Shown here: positions 36,869 through 47,000 of the stretch, one piece after another
How the letters are laid out: each line of letters opens with the position of its first letter
Position numbering within the stretch: position 1 is the stretch's first letter
From: an uncultured Bacteroidales bacterium
GTDB lineage: Bacteria; Bacteroidota; Bacteroidia; Bacteroidales; UBA932
DNA length: 64,000 bases
NCBI GenBank assembly: GCA_944322585.1
Contig: CALUPB010000002.1
Span: forward strand, 130,729 to 194,728
Direction of reading: 5' to 3'
The notes under the pieces: model-generated
The model's database searches: none
Told to the model about the DNA's origin: nothing
What the model saw: the letters and a program-made list of their open reading frames with translations, nothing else
Made by a program: the position numbers and the translations under genes

Positions 36869-38215
36869 CTAAATCAGATTGGAAATCATGATGACAAGGA
36901 TGGCGGCGGGAGCGGCATACCTTATGATAAAATACATAATCCCGAAAAGCCTTCCCTCGGTCCGGAGGGTCCCTCCGTTGGTGAATTCGCTGCGGACATC
37001 CTCTTTCTTCATCTTCCAGCCCACAAAAAGCACTATCACCAGGGCGCCTACGGTCATGAGCACATTGGACGAGAACTTGTCGAGAAAATCGAAAATGATA
37101 TCCCCGAATATGCGGATATGCGACAGAGGACCGAAAGACAGGGAGCATATGACTCCGAGAATCCATGTCCCGACGAAAATGACCAGAGACGCCTTTTTCC
37201 TGGACATGTGCTTTTCCTCCACAAGCCAGGCAACTCCCACCTCGAGTATCGACACTGAAGATGTCAGGGCGGCTACAAGCAGGGCGACAAAGAACAGGAT
37301 GGCGATGACCCCTCCGGCCGGCATCTGCGAAAAGATGAAAGGAAGCACTTCGAACAGGAGGCTCGGGCCTGCTTCCGGACTCAGTCCGAAAGCGAACACT
37401 GCCGGCATGATGGCACAGCTTGCAATCAGGGCAAAAAGCAGGTCGGATGTAGCAATCAGAAGCGAAGACTTGCCTATGCTGTCACTCTTATTCATGTATG
37501 AAGCGTAAGTCAGCATGATTCCGAACCCCACAGACAGGGAAAAGAAACCCTGTCCCAGGGCAGCCGCACAGACTTCCGGTGTAATCTTGGAAAAATCCGG
37601 TCTGAAAAGATAGGCAAAACCCTCTCCCGCCCCGGGAAGAGTGGCCGCCCTGACCGCTATCAGGATGACCAGGACGAACAGCAGGGGCATCATGACCTTT
37701 CCGAAATTCTCGATACCCTTCCTGACTCCGAGAACCACAATCAGTGCAGTGGCTCCGAGAAAGACAGTATGACCTGCTATCGGAGCCCACACCGAAGAGA
37801 TATAACCGCTGAAAATGCCGTCAAGATCCTCCCGGGTACGGGATACAGCCGTAAAATCGAAACAGACGGATTTGTAGAGATATTCGATGGACCAGCCTCC
37901 GATGACACTGTAGTATGAAAGGACAACTAAAGGAGTGAATATCATAAGTACCCCGGCCCATTTCCATCCTGTCCCGGGAGCCAGTTTCCGGAATGCCCCG
38001 AAAGCATTCGTCTGACCGTGACGGCCTGTTATCATCTCTGAATTGAGAATAGGAAGACACAGCAGGAACACCACTATTATATACACCAGCACAAATGCCG
38101 CCCCGCCATAGACTCCTACCATATACGGGAACCGCCACAGATTGCCCAACCCGACGGCCGAACCCGTCATGGCCATGATTGCGCCGAACCTGCTTCCGAA
38201 ATTCTCTCTTTTCAT
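36869..38215 (-). CDS. Neurotransmitter:sodium symporter (NSS) family transporter
   Basis: A 448-residue membrane protein with eleven to twelve hydrophobic segments. MTGSAVGLGNLWRFPYMVGV at TM1 is the Na+/substrate site of the family (GNLWRFP), and LLCLPILNSEMITGRHG, GWSIEYLYKS and SFFSLSVGFGIMLTYASYM also fit. It probably takes up an amino acid or related amine with Na+. It starts 9 bases after the dihydrofolate reductase stop, so they share a transcript. The stop is followed at once by AAGCTGTTCC, a motif also found after the gene at 61704. Confidence 0.9.
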   Translation of the reverse strand: MKRENFGSRFGAIMAMTGSAVGLGNLWRFPYMVGVYGGAAFVLVYIIVVFLLCLPILNSEMITGRHGQTNAFGAFRKLAPGTGWKWAGVLMIFTPLVVLSYYSVIGGWSIEYLYKSVCFDFTAVSRTREDLDGIFSGYISSVWAPIAGHTVFLGATALIVVLGVRKGIENFGKVMMPLLFVLVILIAVRAATLPGAGEGFAYLFRPDFSKITPEVCAAALGQGFFSLSVGFGIMLTYASYMNKSDSIGKSSLLIATSDLLFALIASCAIMPAVFAFGLSPEAGPSLLFEVLPFIFSQMPAGGVIAILFFVALLVAALTSSVSILEVGVAWLVEEKHMSRKKASLVIFVGTWILGVICSLSFGPLSHIRIFGDIIFDFLDKFSSNVLMTVGALVIVLFVGWKMKKEDVRSEFTNGGTLRTEGRLFGIMYFIIRYAAPAAILVIMISNLI

Positions 38216-38224
38216 AATTTCATG

Positions 38225-38905
38225 TCAACGGATTCTTTCATATATGACGAATTCATATCCGAGGCCGGAAGCGGTATCCGTACAGGTCTCCGAACGGGAC
38301 ACCTCTTTCCAGACAGTCCTGTCTATTTCAGGGAAGAATGTATCCGCATCCTTCACTACGGCATGGACCTCCGTTATGTACAGCCTGTCTGCCAACGGCA
38401 TCGTCTGCCTGTAAATCTCCCCTCCTCCGATTATGAATATATCCCGCTCCACACCTGTATCAGGCACGGCCGCAGTATCTATCCTGTCTGTCTGCAATGC
38501 AGGGTTGTTGTCAGGGACAAGATTGTCCAACGCCGCCAGCGGCCTGTCCGCTTCGGAGCCTTCTTCCGCCTTACGGAATTCTTCATAAGACAGGCTTCTT
38601 TCCGCAATCCTGACTGCATCTTCTATGGACCAGGCCACCTGTATGCCGTCTGAGCCCTTCCGGACGGAAGCAGCCTTGTCTGAAGACCGGATTTCCCCCG
38701 ACCGGGTCACGACTATGTTGAGCCTTCCAGGAAGAGGCTTCCCGAGAGACATGAAAGTCCTGCGGCCCATTATCACAGGACAGCCGAGAGTCACTTTTTT
38801 GAAATACTGAAGATCCTCCCTGATATGCCACAGCAGGGCATTGTCCCGGCCTATGGCATCATTGTCTGCCACAGCCGCTATAATATTCAATCTGATACAG
38901 GACAT
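38225..38905 (-). CDS. folA: Dihydrofolate reductase with an internal insertion
   Basis: A 226-residue protein, against about 160 for the family. The core motifs are intact: LNIIAAVADNDAIGRDNALL, HIREDLQYFKKVTLG, CPVIMGRRTFMSLG, LPGRLNIVVTRS, DIFIIGGGEIYRQTMPLADR. Residues ~104-153, between the helix SIEDAVRIAERS and the strand DIFIIGG, form an extra acidic stretch of about 50 residues with no match to other DHFRs that I know. The enzyme reduces dihydrofolate made by the adjacent thymidylate synthase. A repeat motif (38925) lies just upstream. Confidence 0.9.
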   Translation of the reverse strand: MSCIRLNIIAAVADNDAIGRDNALLWHIREDLQYFKKVTLGCPVIMGRRTFMSLGKPLPGRLNIVVTRSGEIRSSDKAASVRKGSDGIQVAWSIEDAVRIAERSLSYEEFRKAEEGSEADRPLAALDNLVPDNNPALQTDRIDTAAVPDTGVERDIFIIGGGEIYRQTMPLADRLYITEVHAVVKDADTFFPEIDRTVWKEVSRSETCTDTASGLGYEFVIYERIR

Positions 38906-38924
38906 TTTATCCGAACATCAATTA

Positions 38925-38980
38925 CTCAAGTTTCGCAAGTTCATAATTACCCTTTGGGGTCGCCCTCGTACCGCCAGTCC
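38925..38980 (-). repeat. Dispersed repeat fragment between thyA and folA
   Basis: On the minus strand this contains GAACTTGCGAAACTTGAG. On the plus strand TTTCGCAAGTTCATAATTA is followed by CCCTTTGGGGTCGCCCTCG. The first block also occurs at 51779 and the second, with changes, at 59181 (CCCTTGGGGTCGGCCTC), so two modules of a dispersed element are joined here. It lies 20 bases upstream of folA and may hold its promoter. Confidence 0.55.
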
Positions 38981-38994
38981 TTCGCCGACAGATA

Positions 38995-39789
38995 TCAGAC
39001 AGCGACCGGTGCCTTGATAGCCGGCCACGGATCATAGCCTTCGAGCGAGAAATCTTCATACCGGAAATCAAAAATGCTCCTGACATCCGGATTGAGCTTC
39101 ATCACCGGAAGAGGCCGCGGCTCGCGGGAAAGCTGCAGGGCTACCTGCTCGAAATGGTTCTGGTAGATGTGCGTGTCCCCGGTAGTATGGATGAATTCCC
39201 CGGGTTCCAGGCCGCATACCTGCGCAACCATCATCGTCAGGAGCGCATATGAGGCGATATTGAACGGCACTCCGAGAAACACGTCCGCGCTTCTCTGGTA
39301 CAGCTGGCAGGACAGACGGCCTTCAGCCACATAGAACTGGAACAGCGTATGACAAGGCGGCAGGGCCATCCGGTCCACCTCGGCCACATTCCATGCCGAA
39401 ACTATCATCCTGCGGCTGTCAGGGTTGTGCCGTATCATCTCTATCACGCCGGAAAGCTGGTCGATTGTCCTGCCGTCAGGAGCCGGCCAGCTGCGCCACT
39501 GATGTCCGTAGACAGGTCCGAGCTCTCCGTTTTCGTCAGCCCACTCGTCCCATATGGAAACCCCGTGGTCTTTCAGGTATTTTATGTTGGTATCCCCTGA
39601 AATGAACCAGAGAAGCTCATAGATTATGGACTTGAGATGGACTTTCTTGGTAGTCAGCAGAGGAAAGCCCTCCGACAGGTCAAAGCGCATCTGATAGCCG
39701 AATATGCTCTGGGTACCGACCCCTGTCCGGTCGGATTTCATCACCCCATGCTCCCTGATATGCCTCAGCAGGTCCAGATATTGTTTCAT
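38995..39789 (-). CDS. thyA: Thymidylate synthase
   Basis: A 264-residue protein of standard length for the classical family. It converts dUMP to dTMP with methylene-tetrahydrofolate. [35 protein letters not shown] and the catalytic Cys in [12 protein letters not shown] are present, as are [20 protein letters not shown] and HIYQNHFEQ. It lies upstream of folA in the same direction and 15 bases after galM. Confidence 0.97.
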   Translation of the reverse strand: MKQYLDLLRHIREHGVMKSDRTGVGTQSIFGYQMRFDLSEGFPLLTTKKVHLKSIIYELLWFISGDTNIKYLKDHGVSIWDEWADENGELGPVYGHQWRSWPAPDGRTIDQLSGVIEMIRHNPDSRRMIVSAWNVAEVDRMALPPCHTLFQFYVAEGRLSCQLYQRSADVFLGVPFNIASYALLTMMVAQVCGLEPGEFIHTTGDTHIYQNHFEQVALQLSREPRPLPVMKLNPDVRSIFDFRYEDFSLEGYDPWPAIKAPVAV

Positions 39790-39804
39790 CTGTAACGTCC
39801 TCCG

Positions 39805-40854
39805 TCATCTTACACTGAAAGCGAAAATGATTGCCTGTTCGAATATCTCGCCCGGACGGAGTACAGTCGACGGATAGTCCGGATGATTTGGAGAATCCGG
39901 GAAGTGCTGGCACTCGATGGCCACACCTTCATAGTCGCTGTAGCTACGTCCGCATTTCGCCACCGGACATCCTGCAAGCCAGTTCCCCGTATAGACCTGG
40001 ACACCGGGCTGTGTCGTAAGCACTTCGACCTGACGGCCGCTTTCCGGAGCATACAGGACGGCCGCTGTCTGCAGCTGGCCCGGCTCCGCCCCGTCGATAA
40101 CCCAGCAGTTGTCATAGCCCTTGCCGTATTTCAGAGCCGGAAAATCCGCATTTATATCCTGCCCCAGGGTTTTCTCATTGACAAAGTCCATCGGAGTCCC
40201 TGCAACCGGCTCGCTGTCGCCTGTCGGGATCAGCGTGTCGTCAGTCGGCAGATATTCGGAAGCATTCAGTTTCAGGACATGACCCAGAATGTTGCCGTTG
40301 CCTTCACCGTTAAGATTGAAATAGGTGTGGTTCGTCAGATTGACAACTGTCGGAGCGTCCGTTTCGGCCGTAAGCGTGAGTCTGAGCTCATTCTCCTCGC
40401 TCCAGTCATAGCGGGCCGTTGCCTTAAGGGCACCCGGATATCCCATCTCCATATCTCCGGAATAATACAGAAACTCCACTGCATCTCCGTCTATCCGGCT
40501 CTCCCAGACCTGATTCTGGAATCCCTCCGGTCCTCCGTGGAGATGGTTCGGCCCGTTGTTGACCGGAAGTTCATATTCCCTGCCGTCAAGGGAGAAACGT
40601 CCCTTTGCAATACGGTTGGCAAACCTTCCAGGCACTTTACCGGCACACGGCCCGTCATTGAAATAGCTCATCGGATCGGGATATCCGAGCACCACGTCGG
40701 CAAGTTTCCCGTCCCTGTCGGGAACAGCGACGGCAACCACCCCCGCGCCTATGTCTGACAGTTCCACATACGCTCCTGAAGCATTGGTAATCCTGTATTT
40801 ATAGATTTCCTTTCCGCAAGGGGTCTTTCCCCATAATTCCTTGTCTATTTTCAT
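39805..40854 (-). CDS. galM: Aldose 1-epimerase (mutarotase)
   Basis: A 349-residue protein from the ATG at 40854, the first codon downstream of a good promoter. VPGRFANRIAKGRFSLDG, NNGPNHLHGGPEGFQNQVWE, VVNLTNHTYFNLNGEG and the late acidic residue in VAIECQHFPDSPNHPDYPS match galactose mutarotases. It interconverts alpha and beta forms of hexoses. No signal peptide, so cytoplasmic. galK is 11 kb away, so the galactose genes are split. Confidence 0.92.
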   Translation of the reverse strand: MKIDKELWGKTPCGKEIYKYRITNASGAYVELSDIGAGVVAVAVPDRDGKLADVVLGYPDPMSYFNDGPCAGKVPGRFANRIAKGRFSLDGREYELPVNNGPNHLHGGPEGFQNQVWESRIDGDAVEFLYYSGDMEMGYPGALKATARYDWSEENELRLTLTAETDAPTVVNLTNHTYFNLNGEGNGNILGHVLKLNASEYLPTDDTLIPTGDSEPVAGTPMDFVNEKTLGQDINADFPALKYGKGYDNCWVIDGAEPGQLQTAAVLYAPESGRQVEVLTTQPGVQVYTGNWLAGCPVAKCGRSYSDYEGVAIECQHFPDSPNHPDYPSTVLRPGEIFEQAIIFAFSVR

Positions 40855-40908
40855 TGTATCTGATGTTTTAGTGTTTTGCCTGTTTATGTCCGTATCCGGC
40901 AGACCATA

Positions 40909-40916
40909 CAAAGATA
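40909..40916 (-). promoter_or_regulatory. Candidate -7 promoter element for galM-thyA
   Basis: On the minus strand TATCTTTG matches TAnnTTTG. It lies 55 bases upstream of the galM ATG. A clear -33 TTTG is not seen. Confidence 0.5.
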
Positions 40917-40956
40917 ATCAGAACATCCGGAATATCATTGCCGGACCATACTTTCA

Positions 40957-42003
40957 TCACCCTGCAATGGAAGCAAGGAACGAGAATACGCGCTGGTCCG
41001 GAGCATCCTTCATTATGACCGTCTTGTCCCGGTCGAGGATATAGAGGGAAGGTATGGCGCGGACATTATAAAGAGTATCCGCGCGGATAATGCCGTTCGG
41101 ATCATAACCGTTGTACCAGTCCTCCGGATAGATGGACATATATTCATACCATGCGGCAAGGTCTTCGTCGATATAGATATTGAGCACGGCAAGACGGCCG
41201 GACTCTATCAGGGAACTTACCGATATCTGCTCCGACAGCACCCTGATGATATCCTCACAGGCATGGCAGCCAGGATTGCTGAAAAACAGCAGGGTGTATT
41301 CCGCTTCTATGTCATAGAGTGAAAATGTCCTGCCCGCGGCATCGCTGAACACGAAATCGGCGGCCGGAGTTCCCGTGGAATTAAGGGAACACATCCCTGC
41401 ATCGTAGGCATAGACATCTCTCTTCTCTGCCGGAATGCCTTCATATTCCGCCATCCTGCGGGCATAGACACCGTACAGATCCTCGTTCCTGAGCGGTGAG
41501 TTCGGATCATAGAGATATCTCCCGACAAGTTCCGTAACTGTCTCGAATACATTGGAAGAAGTGTCGGCCTCCTCACATAGCGTCACCCTGTCGAAAAGTC
41601 CCGACATGGCCCTGCATGCCTGCCGGTACGGGACAGACTGGAGCACCCCTGAAAAATCGGCGAAAGCCTGCTCCACATCGCCCATGGAAACTCCGTTCAC
41701 GATATTGGAGTCGCATGGATAAACGGCTGACGTGTCTGTAAAATCATCCCAGAAATGTTCCGCTATATATTCCATGGCTCCGGCCTGGTCTTCGGCATAG
41801 ATACCGGGAACCTGCACCGTCGGGAACCGGTGCGGAGAGAACTGCCTTTCCCCGCCGCTTCCGCATCCTGCAAGAATGAATACCGCTGCAGCAAAGGCTG
41901 CTGCAGACATGCCCCGCAGGAAACGGGACCGCATTGCCGACTCCCTGCATGAAGACATGGAATCCTGCAGCAAAAGCATCATATGCCGATACGAATTCTT
42001 CAT
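40957..42003 (-). CDS. Thioredoxin-like lipoprotein (DUF5106 type)
   Basis: A 348-residue protein from the ATG at 42003, or possibly 41934. A hydrophobic segment ends in lipobox ILAGC. Residues ~60-200 are helical (EYIAEHFWDDFTDTS, GVSMGDVEQAFADFSG), typical of DUF5106. The C-terminal half is thioredoxin-like with YTLLFFSNPGCHACEDIIR (CHAC active site) and RAIPSLYILDRDKTVIMKDA (cis-Pro region). It probably handles disulfides in the periplasm. Partner unknown. Confidence 0.8.
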   Translation of the reverse strand: MKNSYRHMMLLLQDSMSSCRESAMRSRFLRGMSAAAFAAAVFILAGCGSGGERQFSPHRFPTVQVPGIYAEDQAGAMEYIAEHFWDDFTDTSAVYPCDSNIVNGVSMGDVEQAFADFSGVLQSVPYRQACRAMSGLFDRVTLCEEADTSSNVFETVTELVGRYLYDPNSPLRNEDLYGVYARRMAEYEGIPAEKRDVYAYDAGMCSLNSTGTPAADFVFSDAAGRTFSLYDIEAEYTLLFFSNPGCHACEDIIRVLSEQISVSSLIESGRLAVLNIYIDEDLAAWYEYMSIYPEDWYNGYDPNGIIRADTLYNVRAIPSLYILDRDKTVIMKDAPDQRVFSFLASIAG

Positions 42004-42157
42004 GGTAAACCTTTCATTATCGGGACAATACCACCTCATCATTATCCGGACTGTACCTGCCCCACAGACCGTCCGGCATCCTGGAGACAATAAGAACCTG
42101 TTTTGAATTTTTTCAAAAATTCCGTATTGCTCTTTCCGGCCACTACTGACAACCTGG

Positions 42158-43882
42158 CTACTTCTGCCGTGAAGATTCCTCCTCGGCCTGCGAGATATTG
42201 ATGATAAAGTCACCTATCCTCTCCAGCTCGGACACCACATCCATATAGTAGACCCCTGTCTGGTAATTGTAGCTGTCGTTCTCGATATTGGCTATGTGCT
42301 CCTCCCTCAGATTGTTGCGGCAGGTATTGATCTGATCCTCGGCATCCTGGGCATTGGAAATCTCCTTGAGATCCTTGGACTTCAGGTTGTCAAGCATCGC
42401 CTGATAAGCCTCTTCGACAGTATCGAGCATCCTGTTGAGCCTTTTGAGCATCTCCTCGTCGAAAGTCTTGCCGTGGGCGTTCTTTCTTTGCAGTATGCGT
42501 CCGATAGCTTCCCCGGAATCGCCGAGACTTTCCATCTCCCCGATTATCTTGTACATGGCCTTCATCCTCTTGTCGGAATTCTCGCTCAGCTCCCCTTTGG
42601 AAACATCATTCAGATAGGAAGCGATTTCGTATTCTATCCTGTCGGTAATCTCCTCGTACTTGACAAGCTTCTGGTTCAGTTCGGAGAACTTGTCCCTGTC
42701 CTGCTCGTTTATCGCCTGACGGATATACCCGAAATCCTTGTAGCATATCTCTCCGAAATGTATGATCTCCTGCTGGGCCTCGTCAAGGGAAAGTTCGGCA
42801 GTATTGAGCGGTCCGCCCTGGATATATTTGAGACGGAAAATCTCCTCCTCCCCTGCCGGAGCCTTGACAATCCATTTCACCACCTTTTCTATGACAGGCA
42901 CGAACCAGATAAGTATCAATGTATTGCAGACGTTAAACAAAGTATGGAGCATCGATACTCCGTACAGGAAAGATGTCTGCACTTCAGGATTTTCATCGCC
43001 TGCGGCAAAGTCGGCCGTCATCGGATCGGGCAGACCGAAGGAACCTACAATCAGTCCCACTAATTTGAGAAACGGATGGAACAGGACCAGAAGCCATGTG
43101 ACACCGAACACATTGAAGACCGTGTGTGCCATGGCCGCCCTCTTGGCAGACACATTCCCTACCGCCGCCGCGATGTTGGCTGTAATGGTGGTACCTATAT
43201 TCTCTCCGAGGACCATGGCAGCCGCCATTTCAAACGGTATCCACCCGAAATTGACCATCACAAGGGTCAGGGCCATGGTCGCACTCGAAGACTGCAGGAC
43301 AATCGTGAGTGCAGTGCCGAGAAGGACGAACAGCAGCACGGACCCGAACCCGAAATCAGTCCATTTCTGGATGAACGCAAGCGTTTCAGGATGGCTGCCG
43401 AGATCCGGCACGGAATTCTTCAGAGCAGCAAGGCCCATGAAAAGGAGGGCGAATCCGATAATGAACTCTCCGATACTCTTGCGCTTGCTCTTCTTGGACA
43501 TGAAGAATACAAACCCCACGGCTATAAGAGGGATTGCAATGACTGAAATATCGGCAGAAAATCCGAGAAGCGATATGAGCCATGCGGTGACAGTGGTACC
43601 GATATTCGCTCCCATTATGACACCGATGGCATTGGTAAGGGAAAGCAGACCGGCATTCACGAAACTCACGACCATCACGGTAGTCGCGCTTGAAGACTGG
43701 ATAATGGCCGTGATGAGCAGCCCTGTCATCACCCTTTTGAAAGCGTTGGAAGTCATCGAAGCCAGAAAGGCACGGAGCCTGTCTCCTGCCGCTTTCTGGA
43801 GACCTTCACTCATCAGAGTCATACCGTATAGAAAAAGTCCGAGAGCACCCAGAAGAGTGAAAATCTGTAGAATTGCCTGCAT
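42158..43882 (-). CDS. Na/Pi cotransporter family protein with PhoU-like tail
   Basis: A 574-residue protein; the ATG at 43882 starts straight into the first membrane helix (MQAILQIFTLLGALGLFLYG). Two inverted Na_Pi_cotrans repeats are marked by IIQSSSATTVMVVSFVNAG and IVLQSSSATMALTLVMVNFG. Residues ~345-570 form helical PhoU-like bundles (MYKIIGEMESLGDSGEAIGR, VVSELERIGDFIINISQAEE). It imports or exports phosphate with Na+, or regulates phosphate balance. A -7-like box lies upstream at 43908. Confidence 0.92.
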   Translation of the reverse strand: MQAILQIFTLLGALGLFLYGMTLMSEGLQKAAGDRLRAFLASMTSNAFKRVMTGLLITAIIQSSSATTVMVVSFVNAGLLSLTNAIGVIMGANIGTTVTAWLISLLGFSADISVIAIPLIAVGFVFFMSKKSKRKSIGEFIIGFALLFMGLAALKNSVPDLGSHPETLAFIQKWTDFGFGSVLLFVLLGTALTIVLQSSSATMALTLVMVNFGWIPFEMAAAMVLGENIGTTITANIAAAVGNVSAKRAAMAHTVFNVFGVTWLLVLFHPFLKLVGLIVGSFGLPDPMTADFAAGDENPEVQTSFLYGVSMLHTLFNVCNTLILIWFVPVIEKVVKWIVKAPAGEEEIFRLKYIQGGPLNTAELSLDEAQQEIIHFGEICYKDFGYIRQAINEQDRDKFSELNQKLVKYEEITDRIEYEIASYLNDVSKGELSENSDKRMKAMYKIIGEMESLGDSGEAIGRILQRKNAHGKTFDEEMLKRLNRMLDTVEEAYQAMLDNLKSKDLKEISNAQDAEDQINTCRNNLREEHIANIENDSYNYQTGVYYMDVVSELERIGDFIINISQAEEESSRQK

Positions 43883-43907
43883 AGTATAATATTTACAAAA
43901 ATCCAGA

Positions 43908-43915
43908 CAAAAATA
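43908..43915 (-). promoter_or_regulatory. Candidate -7 promoter element for Na/Pi transporter
   Basis: TATTTTTG on the minus strand matches TAnnTTTG, 25 bases upstream of the ATG at 43882. The region is AT-rich, so chance is possible. Confidence 0.4.
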
Positions 43916-44015
43916 GAAAAAATAATTAGATTTGCAGCCTATGTCTGCAATATTGCCAAAATCCCCTCCGGAAACCATTATTCGACGGTTCATGGAAATA
44001 TTTGCAGGACCAGAC

Positions 44016-44040
44016 TTTCGCACTTGCGAAACTTGAGTTA
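44016..44040 (+). repeat. CTTGCGAAACTTGAG motif upstream of metallopeptidase gene
   Basis: TTTCGCA (44016-44022) and TGCGAAA (44025-44031) form a palindrome two bases apart. CTTGCGAAACTTGAGTTATT runs through it up to 7 bases before the ATG at 44047. The same 15-base core occurs at 56574 and, on the minus strand, at 38925. Confidence 0.55.
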
Positions 44041-44046
44041 TTGAAC

Positions 44047-47000
44047 ATGAGACGGACGCTGATTCTTGCCATACTCCTGTCGGTACCTTTCATCTCCAGG
44101 GCCCAGTTCTACACTACGGGGGATGACCCTGCTTCGGTAAAGTGGTACCGGACAGACACGGAAACCTACAAAATCATATACCCCGAAGGACTGGACTCCT
44201 TGGCCGGAGAATATGCCCGGGCACTCGAACGGTACAAGTTCGCCGTCGGGCGTTCGGCCGGATATACACCGGGAGAATGGACATGCGGCAGGATCCCGGT
44301 AATCCTCCACGCCTTCAACGCGCAGTCGAACGGCTCCGTAGCATGGGCTCCGAAAAGGATGGATCTCTTCACCTCCCCGCAGCCCTACGGAAGCGAACCC
44401 ATGCCATGGACCGACATGCTTGCCATCCACGAACAGAGGCATGTCTCACAGATGCAGGCCGGACTGTCCGGGGTATTCCGCCCTTTCGGGTGGATATTCG
44501 GGGAGATGTTCAACGGACTCGTCGCCGGCATATATCCGTCCACGGCTTTTCTCGAAGGGGATGCCGTCATAGCCGAGACGGCCCTGTCCCGTTCCGGACG
44601 CGGAAGGACAGGGGATTTCCTCAACTATTACATGATAGCCTTCGACAGAGGGGATTTCCGCTCATGGAACAGATGGAGGTTCGGCTCCCAGAGATACTAT
44701 GCACCGGACCATTATGCAGCCGGGTATTTCCTCCTCAGCGGTATAAGATATGTGTATGATGTCCCGGATTTCACCGCGCAGTATTTCCATCACATCGCCC
44801 GCAGGCCATACGATTTCAATGCATTCAGGAACACAGTCAGGAAAACCACAGGCAAAAGGCCTAAGGAAGCGTACAGGGAAATCGTGGACACCATGAGCAG
44901 GATATGGGCGGCGGAAATCAGGGCCCGGGGTCCGTTCATCGGTCACAGCCCTTTCGTAAAGACCCCTTCCAGATACACTGAATATTCCAGGAACACGGCC
45001 ATCGGACCGTATGTCTGGTCAGTCCGGACCGGACTGACGGAACCGGCCTCTTTAGTCCGGACCGGGAAATCGGGGGACACCCGCAGGATGAGGGCGTTCT
45101 CGTCTGAAGCGGGAAGGTTTGCCGGAAGTCCCGCATCCGGGAAGATATACTGGAGCGAGACCATTCCGGATGCAAGATGGAGCCACCGGATCAACTCTTC
45201 GATACGTTATTATGACACTGCGACCGGGAGGACCGTGACCCTTTCAAGGAAAGGCAGGCTGTTCAACCCTTCCGTCTCAGAAGACGGGACATTGCTTGCC
45301 GTAACGGAATATAAGGATGACGGAAGGTCGGTACTCCGTATCATGGATGCATCAGACGGGACACTGCTTGCCGGCATCGCTGCTCCGGATTCCCTCCAGC
45401 TCGTCGAGAGTGTCTGGATGGATGGTGTCAGGATATATGTCACCGGAATATCCGCCGGAGGATACGGGATATATTCCATAGTCATACCGGACTGCTGCGA
45501 CGGATCGGTTCCAGCGGAATGGGAAGTTGTCCTGCCGCCGCAACCTGTAAAGATACTCAATCTCGACAGACACGGCTACCGGCTGACTTTCACATCGGAC
45601 CGGACCGGCGTATCAGAATTCTACCACCTTGACCCTGTGTCCGGAAAACTGACACAGAAGACCTCGACCCGGTACGGAGCTGACTGTTTCACCTATAGCC
45701 CGGACGGGGACACTCTGTATTACAGCCTGAAACAGTATGAAGGGAACATCGTAGTGAAGACCCCTTCCGACTCCCTTATGGACAGGATCGTAGACTTCAA
45801 TGACATACACCGCTATCCTGTCGCCGAAAAACTGTCGGAACAGGAACTGGAGCTGGCACAGAACCCATTTTCAATCAGCGGCAAAGCCAGATATGAATTC
45901 CTGAACATCCCGGACCGGACCGGAAAGGACCGGAAAGCAGGAACTCTTTCCCGCACGGACATCCGGCCGGATACAACCGGAAATCCGACTGTCATGACCG
46001 GCAGCAAGGCCGCTGCCGGGACTCCCCGCCGCTACAGGAAATTCCCCAACCTGTTCAAAATACATTCCTGGGCCCCTGTCTATTTCAATATAGACAGACT
46101 CCGCTCATTCAGTTTCGACCACATGTACCAGGCCATTTCCCTCGGAGCGGCAGGAGTCAGCCAGAACGAGCTCGGTACGGCCATAACCCAGTTCGGATAT
46201 TCCGCCCACAAGGATCCATACAACAGCGGCAAATGGAGACACTCCGGCCATCTTTCATTCTCCTACACCGGATGGTATCCCGTGATAGAGGCTTCCGTAG
46301 ACTTCAATGACAGGGCGGCGAGACAGTCCCTTTTCATGATACAGAACTTCAGGGGGATTCCACAATACATGTCGGGAGGCTCTTATGCCACGGAGAGACC
46401 TTATGTAACCGGAAGTCTGACAATGTACATCCCTTTCAATTTTTCAAGGGGAGGATGGTCCACGGGACTGGTCCCGCAGATTTCATACAGCATTTCGAAC
46501 GATTACGTCAGGACAGGATACCATATATTCAACCGGCCTTCCGGAAACATAGACAATCTTCTCATTGCGGCTACCCCGGGCATGAATGTCCCTCTCCAGA
46601 CGATGTCCCTCTCGTTGAGAGCCTACACCATGCGCCCGACGGCCCCGTCCGGAGTGTACCCGCGGTGGGGAATAGGAGTGGAGGCCGGAGCAATGGCAAG
46701 GCCTTGGCTCGAACATTATTATTCCCCGATGACCTACGGTTACCTGTACGGATATGCTCCGGGAATTATTCCCCAGCACGGAATACATTTCACGGCTCTC
46801 GGCCAGTCCGTCCTCAACAGCAGGTCAGTCTTCGCATCCCCGGCCGTCAACACCCTGCCGCAGGGGCTCAGCCACAGTTCGCCTCTGACCTCGATTGCAT
46901 CGGCCTATTCTTCAAGGTCGCTCAGACTCTCCCTCGACTATGCCATACCGATATATATAGGCGATATATCAGTATTCGGCCCGTTCATGTACCTCAAAAG

